From SZUA-547 sp963669265 (GTDB lineage Bacteria; Pseudomonadota; Alphaproteobacteria; Rhodobacterales; Rhodobacteraceae), in contig OY769916.1 in assembly GCA_963669265.1 (NCBI GenBank), forward strand, positions 124,001 through 188,000: 64,000 nucleotides of DNA, written 5' to 3'. Positions 34,608 to 43,655 of the stretch are shown here, piece after piece (position 1 is the first letter of the stretch; every line of letters starts with the position of its first letter). The notes beneath the pieces were generated by a model. That model saw nothing but the letters and a program-made list of their open reading frames with translations, did not search any database and was not told where the DNA came from. The translations under genes and the position numbers were made by a program.

Positions 34608-37175
34608 TCAGTAGAGGCCGCCGGATCCAGCGCCAATCGTCGGGCGTAGCGGAGGCGGCGGCGGAGGGGGGCGGCGAACTTGCCGATTGGGGGCGGCGCC
34701 CCGCGTGGTCGCGTCGCTGGTCGTCTCCGGCTGTGGCGCAGGCTCGACCGGGTCAACCCGGCTGTTCAACTCTCTGAGGCTAAACGCGTCATCGCCCGGA
34801 AAGCCGCCGACGATGGACCGGACCGGCGCATTGATCTCGGGCACGTTGGTGCTTGGGAAATACTCCACGGAAATGTTGCTGCCCGATGATCCGTCCGGCA
34901 CGCGGCGACCGGTCGTCAGGCTGATCTTGACCGCGCGGGCGTCCGTCGGCGGGCTGAACGCAGCCTTTTCCCGATCCGCCATGGCGCGCTCCATGAACTC
35001 CTGGAACACCGGCGCGCACAGTCCGCCGCCTGTGCCGCCGCGGCCTAAGGGCTTGGGGTCGTCGAACCCCATATAGCAGCCGGCAACAAGATTTGGCGTA
35101 AACCCAATGAACCATGCGTCCTTGCCGTCATTGGTGGTGCCGGTCTTACCCGCGACCGGGAAGCCGAGCGCCGATAAACGCGCCGCCGTGCCGCGGCTGG
35201 TGACGCCTTCCATCATCGAGACCAGCTGATAGGCGATGATGCCGTCCATCACCTGCTCACCTGTTTGCGCGACGACCGGCATATCGCCGCCGGCATAGTC
35301 CAGCGCCACACAGTCGAGGCAATGCCGCTGATCGTGACGGAACACCGTCTCTCCGCGCCGGTCCTGAATACGATCGATAAGCGTGGGTTCAATACGCCGC
35401 CCGCCATTCGCAAACATCGCATAGGCGGTGACCATTTTATAAAGCGTCGTGTCGCCCGCGCCGAGAGAATAGGACAGCAAATGCGGCATTCGGTCATAAA
35501 CCCCGAACCGCTCAGCATACCAGGCGACCAGGTTCATACCGACATCTTGCGCGATCCGCACGGTCATAAGATTGCGGGACTTCTCGATCCCGATCCGCAT
35601 CGGCGAAGGACCATAAAATCGGTCAGAGTAGTTCTTTGGCTTCCAAAGATCGCCATTGCCCTGATCGACGACCACGGGGGCGTCGAGCACGATCGTGTTC
35701 GGCGTATAGCCTTCTTGCAGCGCTGCGGCGTAGACGAAAGGCTTGAAAGAGGATCCCGGCTGACGACTGGCTTGCGTCGCGCGATTGAAGACGCTGACCG
35801 CGTAGTCGAACCCGCCCTGCATCGCCAGAACGCGACCGGTGATGGGGTCCATCGCCATAAAGGCGCCCTGAATCTCCGGCGCTTGGCGCAGTGACCAGCT
35901 CTCGATTTCCTCAGAGTCGTCCTTGAGGTTGGGCGACAGATAGATCACGTCGCCAACGGACCAGAGCGCAGCGGCGGAGCCGAACTTGCCGCCAACCCAG
36001 CCTTTTTCATCGGCGTAAGACAGCGTGGCGGTCTCAGGTCCGTCAGGATCTTCCAGCCCCACGGTCGCAGCGCCATCCGCAATGCTGAGAACCACGCCGA
36101 GATCCCACCCGGCGAAGCCGCGCGGAACGTCGACTTCCGCGAGTTGCGGGCGCCAGTTATCGGCGCCCAGTTCCTCGATTTGCGCCACAGCCCCGCGATA
36201 GCCGCGTGACCGGTCGTATTTTTGTAGACCCGCCTGCAGCGCTTCTCTCGCATAGCGCTGCATATCCGGATCGATGGTGGCCCGGATCGCCAAACCGCCG
36301 CCATAGACGCCGGATTCGCTCATCTCCGCGATCAGTTCTCGCCGGATCTCCTCGCCGAAGTAATCATGGTCGGGCGCAGCGAAGCCGTTGCCCTCCACCA
36401 ATGTGATCGGGATCGCCTTGGCGGCTTCGGCCTCTTCTTCCGTGATATAGCCGTTCTCCGCCATCTCGCGGATCACCACGTTGCGCCGGAACGTGGCGCT
36501 TTCACGGTTCTTCGGAAGATGCCGGGTGCTGGGCGCAGGGGGCAGAGTCGCGATGAACGCCGCCTCCTCAATGGTCAGTTCATCAAGGTTTTTGCCGAAA
36601 TACGTCAATGCAGCGGCGGCGACGCCATAGGCCCGCCGACCGAGAAAAATCTCATTCAGATAGAGCTCCAAGATCCGGTCCTTCGAAAGGTACTTCTCGA
36701 TCCGGTAGGACAGGATCGCTTCTTTGATCTTCCGCTCATAGGCGCGCTCGCCCGACAGCAGGAAGTTCTTCATCACCTGCTGCGTGATGCCGGACGCGCC
36801 GCGCAGCCGGGCGTCCCTACCTTGCACCTTGGCCAGAGTGAACTGCGCGATGGCTTTGGCGACAGCGAACGCGTCGACGCCGGAATGGGTGTAAAAATTC
36901 TTGTCCTCGGCGCTGATGAAGGCGTCCTTGACCCGCGCAGGGATCTCCTCGATCGGCGTGAAGAGACGCCGCTCGCGCGCATATTCCGCGACAATGTCGC
37001 CTTCGGTGGAATAGGCCCGGCTCATGGTCGCCGGCTCATATTTAGCCAGCCCTTCGGTGTCCGGCAGATCAGATCCGAACCACCAGATGGCGCTGATCGC
37101 CGCGAGCAGGCCAACAGCCAACGCGACCGTGGCGTTGGCGACCAATCCGGCCAGTCGAGACAGGAACTTCAACAT
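34608..37175 (-). CDS. mrcA: Penicillin-binding protein 1A
   Basis: A bifunctional class A PBP of about 855 residues that polymerises and crosslinks peptidoglycan. A membrane helix lies near the N terminus (SRLAGLVANATVALAVGLLAAI). The glycosyltransferase domain shows AFISAEDKNFYTHSGVD with the catalytic glutamate, RGASGITQQVMKNFLL and KIKEAILSYRIEKYLSKDRILELYLNEIFLGRRAYG. An OB-like insert follows. The transpeptidase domain has SRQPGSSFKPFVY (SxxK), the SRN-like segment KSRNLMTV and AGKTGTTNDGKDAWFIG (KTG). The tail is Pro-rich with a run of prolines. An ATG 15 codons upstream is possible. Confidence 0.96.
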   Translation of the reverse strand: MLKFLSRLAGLVANATVALAVGLLAAISAIWWFGSDLPDTEGLAKYEPATMSRAYSTEGDIVAEYARERRLFTPIEEIPARVKDAFISAEDKNFYTHSGVDAFAVAKAIAQFTLAKVQGRDARLRGASGITQQVMKNFLLSGERAYERKIKEAILSYRIEKYLSKDRILELYLNEIFLGRRAYGVAAAALTYFGKNLDELTIEEAAFIATLPPAPSTRHLPKNRESATFRRNVVIREMAENGYITEEEAEAAKAIPITLVEGNGFAAPDHDYFGEEIRRELIAEMSESGVYGGGLAIRATIDPDMQRYAREALQAGLQKYDRSRGYRGAVAQIEELGADNWRPQLAEVDVPRGFAGWDLGVVLSIADGAATVGLEDPDGPETATLSYADEKGWVGGKFGSAAALWSVGDVIYLSPNLKDDSEEIESWSLRQAPEIQGAFMAMDPITGRVLAMQGGFDYAVSVFNRATQASRQPGSSFKPFVYAAALQEGYTPNTIVLDAPVVVDQGNGDLWKPKNYSDRFYGPSPMRIGIEKSRNLMTVRIAQDVGMNLVAWYAERFGVYDRMPHLLSYSLGAGDTTLYKMVTAYAMFANGGRRIEPTLIDRIQDRRGETVFRHDQRHCLDCVALDYAGGDMPVVAQTGEQVMDGIIAYQLVSMMEGVTSRGTAARLSALGFPVAGKTGTTNDGKDAWFIGFTPNLVAGCYMGFDDPKPLGRGGTGGGLCAPVFQEFMERAMADREKAAFSPPTDARAVKISLTTGRRVPDGSSGSNISVEYFPSTNVPEINAPVRSIVGGFPGDDAFSLRELNSRVDPVEPAPQPETTSDATTRGAAPNRQVRRPPPPPPPLRPTIGAGSGGLY

Positions 37176-37304
37176 TCGCAACTCAGGGCGCCGGCGAGCC
37201 GCGCCCTCTCCCAACCACATTCTCAGCTTGCATATAGTGCAGGACTAGGCCGCAAACAGCGGCGAAAGCAAGGCCGAGCCGTGTGATTCAGGCACAGTTT
37301 CGCG

Positions 37305-38537
37305 TCAGTGTGAAGCGCTACGGGCACGCTTGGCGGCCCAATTGTCGATCGCGGCCACGACGGCCGACACCGCCCTCTTGCGCCATTCCGACTTTTGCAT
37401 GCGTTCCAAGTCGGTTTTGCTAGAGAGAAAACCGATCTCCAGCAGCGCCGAGGGCACATCGGGCGCCTTGAGCACCCGAAAGCCAGCCGAGCGCAGCGGA
37501 CGCGTCTCTAGCACCCCGATGCTGCTATCCAGACTCTTAACCAGTCCTTTCGCGAAGCGTTGCGATTCGATCATGGTTTCCCGCTGCACGAGGTCGATCA
37601 GAACCCGCGCGACGTCGTCATCCTCATGGGTCAGCCGAACGCCCGCGATCACATCCGACAGGTTCTCTTGCGCGGCCAATTCCGCCGCCTCGCGGTCCGA
37701 TGCGGCCTCAGACAGAGTGTAGACGGACGCGCCATGAGCGTCGCCAACCTCCACCGCGTCTGCGTGCACCGAGAAAAAAAGATCCGCCCGCGCCCGCCGC
37801 GCCCGCTCGACGCGCTCGCGCAATGGCACATAGACGTCCGAATCTCGCGTCATCACCACGCGATAACGGTCTGTCGCCTCTAGCTCCGCCTTCAGCTCGC
37901 GAGAGAACAGGAGCACCAGCTCCTTTTCGACCACGCCGCCTTTCATCGCGCCAGGGTCAATGCCACCATGGCCGGGGTCGAGCGCGACCACCAGCGGGCG
38001 CGGCCCGCCAATACGCGCGGGTTTCGGCCGGGGCGTCGGCGGATTGGCGACCAACCGGGCGTCGCTGGGCCAACCAGCGGAATTGGCGAACGCCTCGCGG
38101 CTTTGCGACGTGAGATCGATGACCAGCCGCGCCGGCCTCGCGCCCCGCGCTTCCAGCACAAAAGAGTTCGCGACTCGCGCCGGGCCCTTCAGATCCAGGA
38201 CCATGCGGGATCGGCCGGGCTGGAAAAGACCGAATCTGACCGCCGAGATGGCGCCCGACGGCGGTTTCGGCGCGGAAAACCGCCAGTTCACCTCAGGCAG
38301 ATCAATGACCACGCGATAAGGATTCTCCAACGTGAAAACGCGGTACGGCGCGGGCTCGGAAAGCTCCAGCACGATGCGCTGAGCGCCGTCATTCTCTCCG
38401 AATCTGAGCTTGAGCGCGTCGACCGCATGCGCATGGGAGATGAAGGTCGCGATCATGATGATCGCAAAGGCCATCGCCAATAGCGCAGTCGCTGGAATCG
38501 AAGCGGCGCGCCGAAGCACGCCTCTACGGTCGCTCAT
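37305..38537 (-). CDS. amiC: N-acetylmuramoyl-L-alanine amidase with AMIN domain
   Basis: A 410-residue periplasmic amidase that cleaves the stem peptide from MurNAc during cell separation. A signal sequence (about residues 10-38, ending HAHA) is followed by an AMIN domain (LRFGENDGAQRIVLELSEPAPYRVF) that targets the septum, and the amidase_3 catalytic domain beginning VVALDPGHGGIDPGAMKG. Zinc ligands are in DPGHGG, KELVL (glutamate) and FFSVHADAVEVGD; the catalytic glutamate is in SALLEIGFLSSKTDLE. It lies just upstream of mrcA on the same strand. The AmiC name is by domain order; AmiA/B/C assignment is approximate. Confidence 0.93.
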   Translation of the reverse strand: MSDRRGVLRRAASIPATALLAMAFAIIMIATFISHAHAVDALKLRFGENDGAQRIVLELSEPAPYRVFTLENPYRVVIDLPEVNWRFSAPKPPSGAISAVRFGLFQPGRSRMVLDLKGPARVANSFVLEARGARPARLVIDLTSQSREAFANSAGWPSDARLVANPPTPRPKPARIGGPRPLVVALDPGHGGIDPGAMKGGVVEKELVLLFSRELKAELEATDRYRVVMTRDSDVYVPLRERVERARRARADLFFSVHADAVEVGDAHGASVYTLSEAASDREAAELAAQENLSDVIAGVRLTHEDDDVARVLIDLVQRETMIESQRFAKGLVKSLDSSIGVLETRPLRSAGFRVLKAPDVPSALLEIGFLSSKTDLERMQKSEWRKRAVSAVVAAIDNWAAKRARSASH

Positions 38538-39067
38538 TTGCCTGTTCCGCCTCGTTAAAACACCAAAAACACCGCTGACTGTTTATTGTTAGGGCGCAAT
38601 CGTAACGATCGCGTCTATGTGTCAGCCAAATCAGTATAAACCGGCTAGGGCCTGAAAATCCAATTGGCAATCCCTACCTGGACTGCATAGTATGCGATTG
38701 TTGCGCGAAGCGCGCGCGCATCGGCCGAATCGCCGAAAGCGTGTTTTGCACTGCGCACAAAGAGAATTCGCCGAAATGGCGTATGCGCGCCGGAGACGGA
38801 TCATTCCGCCGGCCGCCCGAACGACGAAGACCGCGATGCGGTCCTGCATATGAATGCGCGCCTTGGCGGCGATGTCCCGTTCGCCGCGAAGCGCGAAAAG
38901 GTGAAAATAACGATGGCCGACGCCGCCAAACGACGAGGATCGCGCTTAGTGCGGATACAGATCCCGCTCGCGCGCCGTTCGGACGCCTCCGGCCTCACCC
39001 CAACAATGTTGACGACGCCCCCCCCGCGCCAAGGCGCACCAATCGGGCGTGGTCCGAAAAGAGATTC
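38538..39067 (+). promoter_or_regulatory. Intergenic region amiC-rne, with likely long rne leader
   Basis: No gene is supported in these 530 bases between the divergent amiC and rne starts. A candidate rne promoter is TTGGCA (38664-38669), 18 bases, TAGTAT (38688-38693). If used, the rne leader would be about 370 bases. RNase E leaders are long and autoregulatory in other bacteria, so this fits. GC-rich palindromic text (GCGCGAAGCGCGCGCGC) lies at about 38704-38720. TTGCACTGCGCACAA at 38746-38760 loosely resembles the TGC-rich operator seen elsewhere in the window. The rne frame is open upstream to 38741 without a start. Confidence 0.4.
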
Positions 39068-42000
39068 ATGGCGAAGAAAATGCTTATCGACGCCACGCAC
39101 CCGGAGGAGACCCGGGTCGTGGTGGTGGACGGTTCCCGCGTAGAGGAATTCGATTTCGAGTCGCTGAACAAGCGGCAACTCGCGGGAAATATCTATCTCG
39201 CAAAAGTCACGAGGGTCGAACCGTCGCTTCAAGCGGCGTTTGTGGACTATGGCGGCAATCGCCATGGGTTCCTCGCCTTTTCGGAGATCCATCCAGATTA
39301 TTACCAGATCCCGGTTTCGGATCGCGAAGCGCTTCTGGCGGCCGAAGCCGAAGCTGCCGCCGAGTCCGAAGACGAAGACGAGACAGCCGATGCGAATGGC
39401 GGCGGAGCGAAAAGCTCTGGCCGCAAGCGCCGGTCCCGCTCCCGCTCCCGAAGGCGCAGATCCCGCAAGGGCGCGCCAGTAGAGGCGACGGCGGAGACGG
39501 AGTCGGAGACAAATTCCGAGGAATCTGTCGAAAGCGCCAAAGCAGAGAATGCGCCGGAGGCCGTCGTCGAGGATGACGCCGAACCCGCTGTCGAAAGCCC
39601 GGATGCGTCTGAGGCGGATCAGGCTGAGGCCCAATCTTCAAACGCTGAAGAGACTCAGGACATCGCCGAAGAAGCGGTGGAATCGCCCGTTGAAGAGGTT
39701 GCCGAGACCGCGCCCGCGGAGGCTGCTCCGATCGAAGCGCCTGAGATGGACGCCGAATCCGATACCGCTGCTGATGAGACGCCAATCGTCGCTGAAACAT
39801 CTGAAGAACCGGAAATTAGCGCCGACGACACCGATGCTGGCGAAAGCGAACCGAGCGAAGACCATATCGAAGAGCCTGCGGACGATTCGAAAGCGCCGCC
39901 TCGCTCCATGGCGGAAAGCGCCGGGACGGAGAAAGACGCCACGCTGACAGGCGACGCGCCTGCCGACGAAGCGCAGGACGATGAGGCGGAAGCCGCGCCG
40001 GCTGACGTGGCTATGGCGGAAGCGTCAGAAACGCCCTCTGAAGACGCGTCTGTCGAAGCGGTTGAAGTCGCCTCGAACGACGCTGAAGACGCGCCTACTG
40101 TGGAAACGGATGCTTCCGATGCCGAGGAATCTGTGGAAGCGGCATCGACAGACGACGCCTCAACCGAAGATTCGCCTGTTGAGTCTGGTGAAGCGGCGTC
40201 TGCGGATTCTGGGGCCGACGCCTCGTTCGAAGCACAGGCCGAGAACGATCGCTCGGACGACGACGCGGACAACGACAATGAGGACGAGTCGGATGACGAC
40301 GAGGCCGACGCCGAAACGCCTGAGGAGCCCATCGAATCCGTAGGAGCGTCCGATGAAGAGGAAGAGGTTCGCCCCCGCCGCCGTCCAGTGCGCCGCTACA
40401 AGATCCAGGAGGTCATAAAACGCCGCCAGATCCTGCTGGTGCAAGTCGTCAAGGAAGAGCGCGGCAACAAAGGCGCGGCGCTGACCACCTATATCTCGAT
40501 CGCCGGCCGCTATTGCGTGTTGATGCCGAACACCGCGCGTGGCGGCGGGATCAGCCGCAAGATCACCAACGCCTCGGATCGCAAACGCCTGAAAGAAATC
40601 GCGGGCGGACTGGAGGTGCCCAAGGGCATGGGCCTGATCGTGCGCACCGCCGGCGCCGAGCGCACCAAATCCGAGATCAAGCGCGACTATGACTTCCTGC
40701 TGCGCCAGTGGGATCTGGTGCGCGACATGACGCTGAAATCAGTCGCGCCAACGCTGATCTATGAGGAAGGCAGCCTGATCAAACGCTCGATCCGCGATCT
40801 CTATTCGCGCGAAATCAGCGCGGTTCAGGTCGAGGGAGAAGCGGGATATCGCGAGGCCAAGGACTACATGAAGATGCTCATTCCTTCGCACGCGAAGAAT
40901 GTGCAGCCCTATCGCGATCCCACGCCTTTGTTCATCAAGCATCAGGTCGAAGGCTACCTGAACTCGATGTTCAATCCGGTCGTGCAGCTAAAATCCGGCG
41001 GTTATATCGTGATCGGCGTGACCGAGGCGCTGGTGGCAATCGACGTCAACTCCGGCCGCTCGACGAAAGAGCAGTCGATCGAGAACACGGCGCTCAAGAC
41101 CAATCTTGAAGCGGCGGAAGAGGTGGCGCGCCAGCTGCGACTGCGCGATCTGGCCGGGCTGATCGTGATCGACTTCATCGATATGGAGGAGTCGCGGAAC
41201 AACCGCGCTGTCGAGAAGCGTTTCAAGGAGCGGCTGAAGAACGACCGCGCGCGGCTGCAGGTCGGGCGCATCTCCGGCTTCGGACTGCTGGAGATGTCGC
41301 GTCAGCGCCTGCGTCCGGGCATGCTGGAGGCGACCACGACCCCCTGCCCGCATTGTCACGGTCAGGGCATCGTACGCTCTGACGAGAACCTCGCGCTCTC
41401 TATCCTTCGGCAAGTGGAGGAGGAAGGCGTCAAGCGGCGCTCGTCCGGGCTGAAAGTGATCGCGCCGGTCGCGGTCGCCAACTACCTGATCAACAAGAAG
41501 CGCGACAGCGTTCTGCAGGTCGAAAGCCGTTATGGCGTGCGGGTGGAGATCGAGGGCGATCCGGTTCGGATCGGCACTGATTTCTCGGTTGAACGCACCA
41601 ATGAGACCCTGCCGTCAGGCAAGGCTGTGGCGGAAGCCGTCACAGCGGATCCGGCGCTGATGGATGTCGAACCAGCGGAAGTCCCAACGGAGGCCGCGCC
41701 CGCGAATGACGACGACAAGTCTGACGGCAAAAAGCGGCGGAGGCGTCGTGGACGTCGCGGCGGTCGTCGGAAGAACACGGAGAATCAGAACGGCGAAGCA
41801 ACCGCAGAGGCAGCGTCTGAGGACCAGGCGCCGTCAGAAGAAGCTGCGCCCGTTGACGAGTCTGCGCCCGCCGGGGAGTCTCGGCTGACGGTGAAAGAGG
41901 ATGGACCTTTCGGGCTCTCGGTCGAGGCCGCTACGGAGTCCAGCATCGAAGTCGCGCCGCCGCTTGTTACCGATGACGCGACCAGCGATGCGCCGGTCGA

Positions 42001-42310
42001 AGAGGCATCGGTTACGGACGCGCCGCTGGAGGAGGCGGACTCCGTTGCCGAGTTGGGCGCCGATCAAAGCGTGGAATCGGATGAGGCCGCAGCCGATTCC
42101 ATCGACGAGGCCGTCGAAATCGCTGAGGAAAGCGTCTCTGATGAAGCGGCGTCCGCCGATGCGGAAACGGATCAGATCGAGGAATCCGCCGCCGTTGTGG
42201 AGCCGGTAGACGCTGAGGAGGCGGCGGATGAACCCCCTGCCCCGGCGCCGGTCGAAACCGCGCCGCCAAAGCCTAAACGCACAGGCTGGTGGAGCATCGG
42301 TCGCGGCTAA
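39068..42310 (+). CDS. rne: Ribonuclease E with long acidic insertion in the S1 domain
   Basis: RNase E is the central endonuclease of mRNA decay and rRNA processing. The protein is about 1080 residues from ATG 39068 (MAKKMLIDATHPEE). The S1 domain starts normally (GNIYLAKVTRVEPSLQAAFV) but is split at about residues 90-440 by roughly 350 residues rich in Glu, Asp, Ala and Ser, including an Arg/Ser-rich patch. The second half resumes at RRYKIQEVIKRRQI. Catalytic aspartates are in AIDVNSGRS (about 658) and VIDFIDME (about 703); the zinc-link is CPHC near 759. The C-terminal 200 residues are again acidic with a basic GRRGGRR patch, probably the degradosome scaffold. Confidence 0.96.
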   Translation: MAKKMLIDATHPEETRVVVVDGSRVEEFDFESLNKRQLAGNIYLAKVTRVEPSLQAAFVDYGGNRHGFLAFSEIHPDYYQIPVSDREALLAAEAEAAAESEDEDETADANGGGAKSSGRKRRSRSRSRRRRSRKGAPVEATAETESETNSEESVESAKAENAPEAVVEDDAEPAVESPDASEADQAEAQSSNAEETQDIAEEAVESPVEEVAETAPAEAAPIEAPEMDAESDTAADETPIVAETSEEPEISADDTDAGESEPSEDHIEEPADDSKAPPRSMAESAGTEKDATLTGDAPADEAQDDEAEAAPADVAMAEASETPSEDASVEAVEVASNDAEDAPTVETDASDAEESVEAASTDDASTEDSPVESGEAASADSGADASFEAQAENDRSDDDADNDNEDESDDDEADAETPEEPIESVGASDEEEEVRPRRRPVRRYKIQEVIKRRQILLVQVVKEERGNKGAALTTYISIAGRYCVLMPNTARGGGISRKITNASDRKRLKEIAGGLEVPKGMGLIVRTAGAERTKSEIKRDYDFLLRQWDLVRDMTLKSVAPTLIYEEGSLIKRSIRDLYSREISAVQVEGEAGYREAKDYMKMLIPSHAKNVQPYRDPTPLFIKHQVEGYLNSMFNPVVQLKSGGYIVIGVTEALVAIDVNSGRSTKEQSIENTALKTNLEAAEEVARQLRLRDLAGLIVIDFIDMEESRNNRAVEKRFKERLKNDRARLQVGRISGFGLLEMSRQRLRPGMLEATTTPCPHCHGQGIVRSDENLALSILRQVEEEGVKRRSSGLKVIAPVAVANYLINKKRDSVLQVESRYGVRVEIEGDPVRIGTDFSVERTNETLPSGKAVAEAVTADPALMDVEPAEVPTEAAPANDDDKSDGKKRRRRRGRRGGRRKNTENQNGEATAEAASEDQAPSEEAAPVDESAPAGESRLTVKEDGPFGLSVEAATESSIEVAPPLVTDDATSDAPVEEASVTDAPLEEADSVAELGADQSVESDEAAADSIDEAVEIAEESVSDEAASADAETDQIEESAAVVEPVDAEEAADEPPAPAPVETAPPKPKRTGWWSIGRG

Positions 42311-42346
42311 TCACCACCGATTGTCGAAACTTAGCACTGCGAACAG

Positions 42347-42373
42347 CGGGCGGCCCTAAACGGCCGCCCGTTT
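42347..42373 (+). terminator. Terminator between rne and aminotransferase gene
   Basis: CGGGCGGCC (42347-42355) and GGCCGCCCG (42362-42370) form a perfect nine-base-pair stem with the loop CTAAAC, followed by TTT. It lies between the convergent rne and aminotransferase genes. The T-run is short, so termination may be partial. Confidence 0.7.
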
Positions 42374-42378
42374 CGGTC

Positions 42379-43530
42379 TCAGCGCTTCCAGTTCTTCAGC
42401 CGCTTCGCCCCCTCAATCATTTCGTCCGTCGTTCTGGCGAAGGAGAACCGCATCGTCCGATCGCCTCGCTCCGGATCGAAATCATGCCCCGGAGTGGCGG
42501 CCACGCCCGTCTCGGCCAGCATCCGGTCGCAAAATGCCTGCGAGTCGTCGGTCATGTCTGAGATATCGGTGTAGAGGTAAAAAGCCCCATCACAGGGCGC
42601 AAAATCCTTGAACCCGGCTTTGGGCAGTTCTTCCAGCAATATCTCGCGGTTCTTTGCATAGACCTCGACATTCGCCTCCAGCTCCTCTTCCGCGTCCAGG
42701 GCGCCGAGCGCGGCCACCTGGCTGGCTGTCGGGGGGCATATGAAGAAGTTCTGCGTGAGCCGTTCCACGGTGCGGATATGGCTCTCTGGCACGACCATCC
42801 AGCCGACGCGCCACCCAGTCATGGAAAAATATTTTGAGAAGCTGTTGATCACCACCACGTCGTCCGCCACCTCCAGCGCGGTGACCGCGCGCTGGCCGTA
42901 GGTGATGCCATGATAAATCTCGTCGGAGATGAACGCCGCCCGCCGCAACCGGCACGCCTCCACCAGCGACGCCATCGATGCGCGATCCAGCATGGTTCCC
43001 GATGGGTTTGCGGGGCTTGCGGCCAGAAGGCCCTGCACCGGACCGCTCTCCGCCTCAACCTCGGCGAGCAGATCTGGCGAAGGCTGAAAACGGGTGTCAG
43101 GCCCGGTCTCCAATCTCACAGGTTCGAGGTCCAGACCCTTCAGAATATTGCGATAACTCGGATAACCGGGATCGGCGATGGCGACTCTGTCGCCCGCATC
43201 GAATAGTGAAATGAACGCCAGCAGAAACCCGGCGGACGAACCCGTTGTGATAACGATCCGCTCGGCGGGCACGCTCAATCCGTGCCAGTCGCGATAGAGT
43301 TTGGAGATGCGCTCGCGCAGGGCGGGAAGGCCAAGCGCCACCGTATAGCCCAGAGGATCGCGCCTCAGTTCGCGTTCCAGCGCTTCGACGGCGCGCCGCG
43401 GCGCGGGCGTGCCCGGTTGCCCCACTTCCATGTGAATCACCGAGTCGCCAGCCGCTTCTCGCCGCCGCGCCGCCTCCATCACATCCATCACAATGAACGG
43501 ATCTACGACGCTTCGCCTTGAAATCTTCAT
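42379..43530 (-). CDS. Pyridoxal-phosphate aminotransferase, class I/II
   Basis: A 383-residue fold type I aminotransferase of the AspC/AAT-I group. The N-terminal arm HMEVGQPGTPAPRRAVEALE, GYTVALGLPALRERI, the PLP-phosphate segment TTGSSAGFLLAF, FISDEIYHGITYG with the conserved aspartate and tyrosine, and the PLP lysine in INSFSKYFSMTGWRVGW (about residue 234) are all present, as is a C-terminal arginine region (RFSFART). Substrate is not determined by sequence; aromatic or aspartate-type activity is plausible. It is divergent from the M48 protease gene. Confidence 0.92.
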   Translation of the reverse strand: MKISRRSVVDPFIVMDVMEAARRREAAGDSVIHMEVGQPGTPAPRRAVEALERELRRDPLGYTVALGLPALRERISKLYRDWHGLSVPAERIVITTGSSAGFLLAFISLFDAGDRVAIADPGYPSYRNILKGLDLEPVRLETGPDTRFQPSPDLLAEVEAESGPVQGLLAASPANPSGTMLDRASMASLVEACRLRRAAFISDEIYHGITYGQRAVTALEVADDVVVINSFSKYFSMTGWRVGWMVVPESHIRTVERLTQNFFICPPTASQVAALGALDAEEELEANVEVYAKNREILLEELPKAGFKDFAPCDGAFYLYTDISDMTDDSQAFCDRMLAETGVAATPGHDFDPERGDRTMRFSFARTTDEMIEGAKRLKNWKR

Positions 43531-43655
43531 TTCCAGCCGCCCTTATGTCCTAGGGATGGTCAGTTTCGTTCGATAGAGCCGCCGCGCCCAGCTGGGTCAA
43601 GGCTATCGTTGCGCGTAATGCGTTGGTCAGCCGGCCCCAATGAGGATCAGTGACT

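Noticed and set aside
38741..39067. An N-terminal extension of RNase E by 109 codons
   Set aside because: The frame is open, but MAKKMLIDATHPEE at 39068 is the family start and the upstream text is not protein-like; chance openness in GC-rich DNA.
39655..40332. A Ser/Ala-rich minus-strand frame opposite the RNase E insertion
   Set aside because: Its low complexity mirrors the acidic repeats of rne (GAA/GAC codons read as serine codons); not an independent adhesin-like gene.
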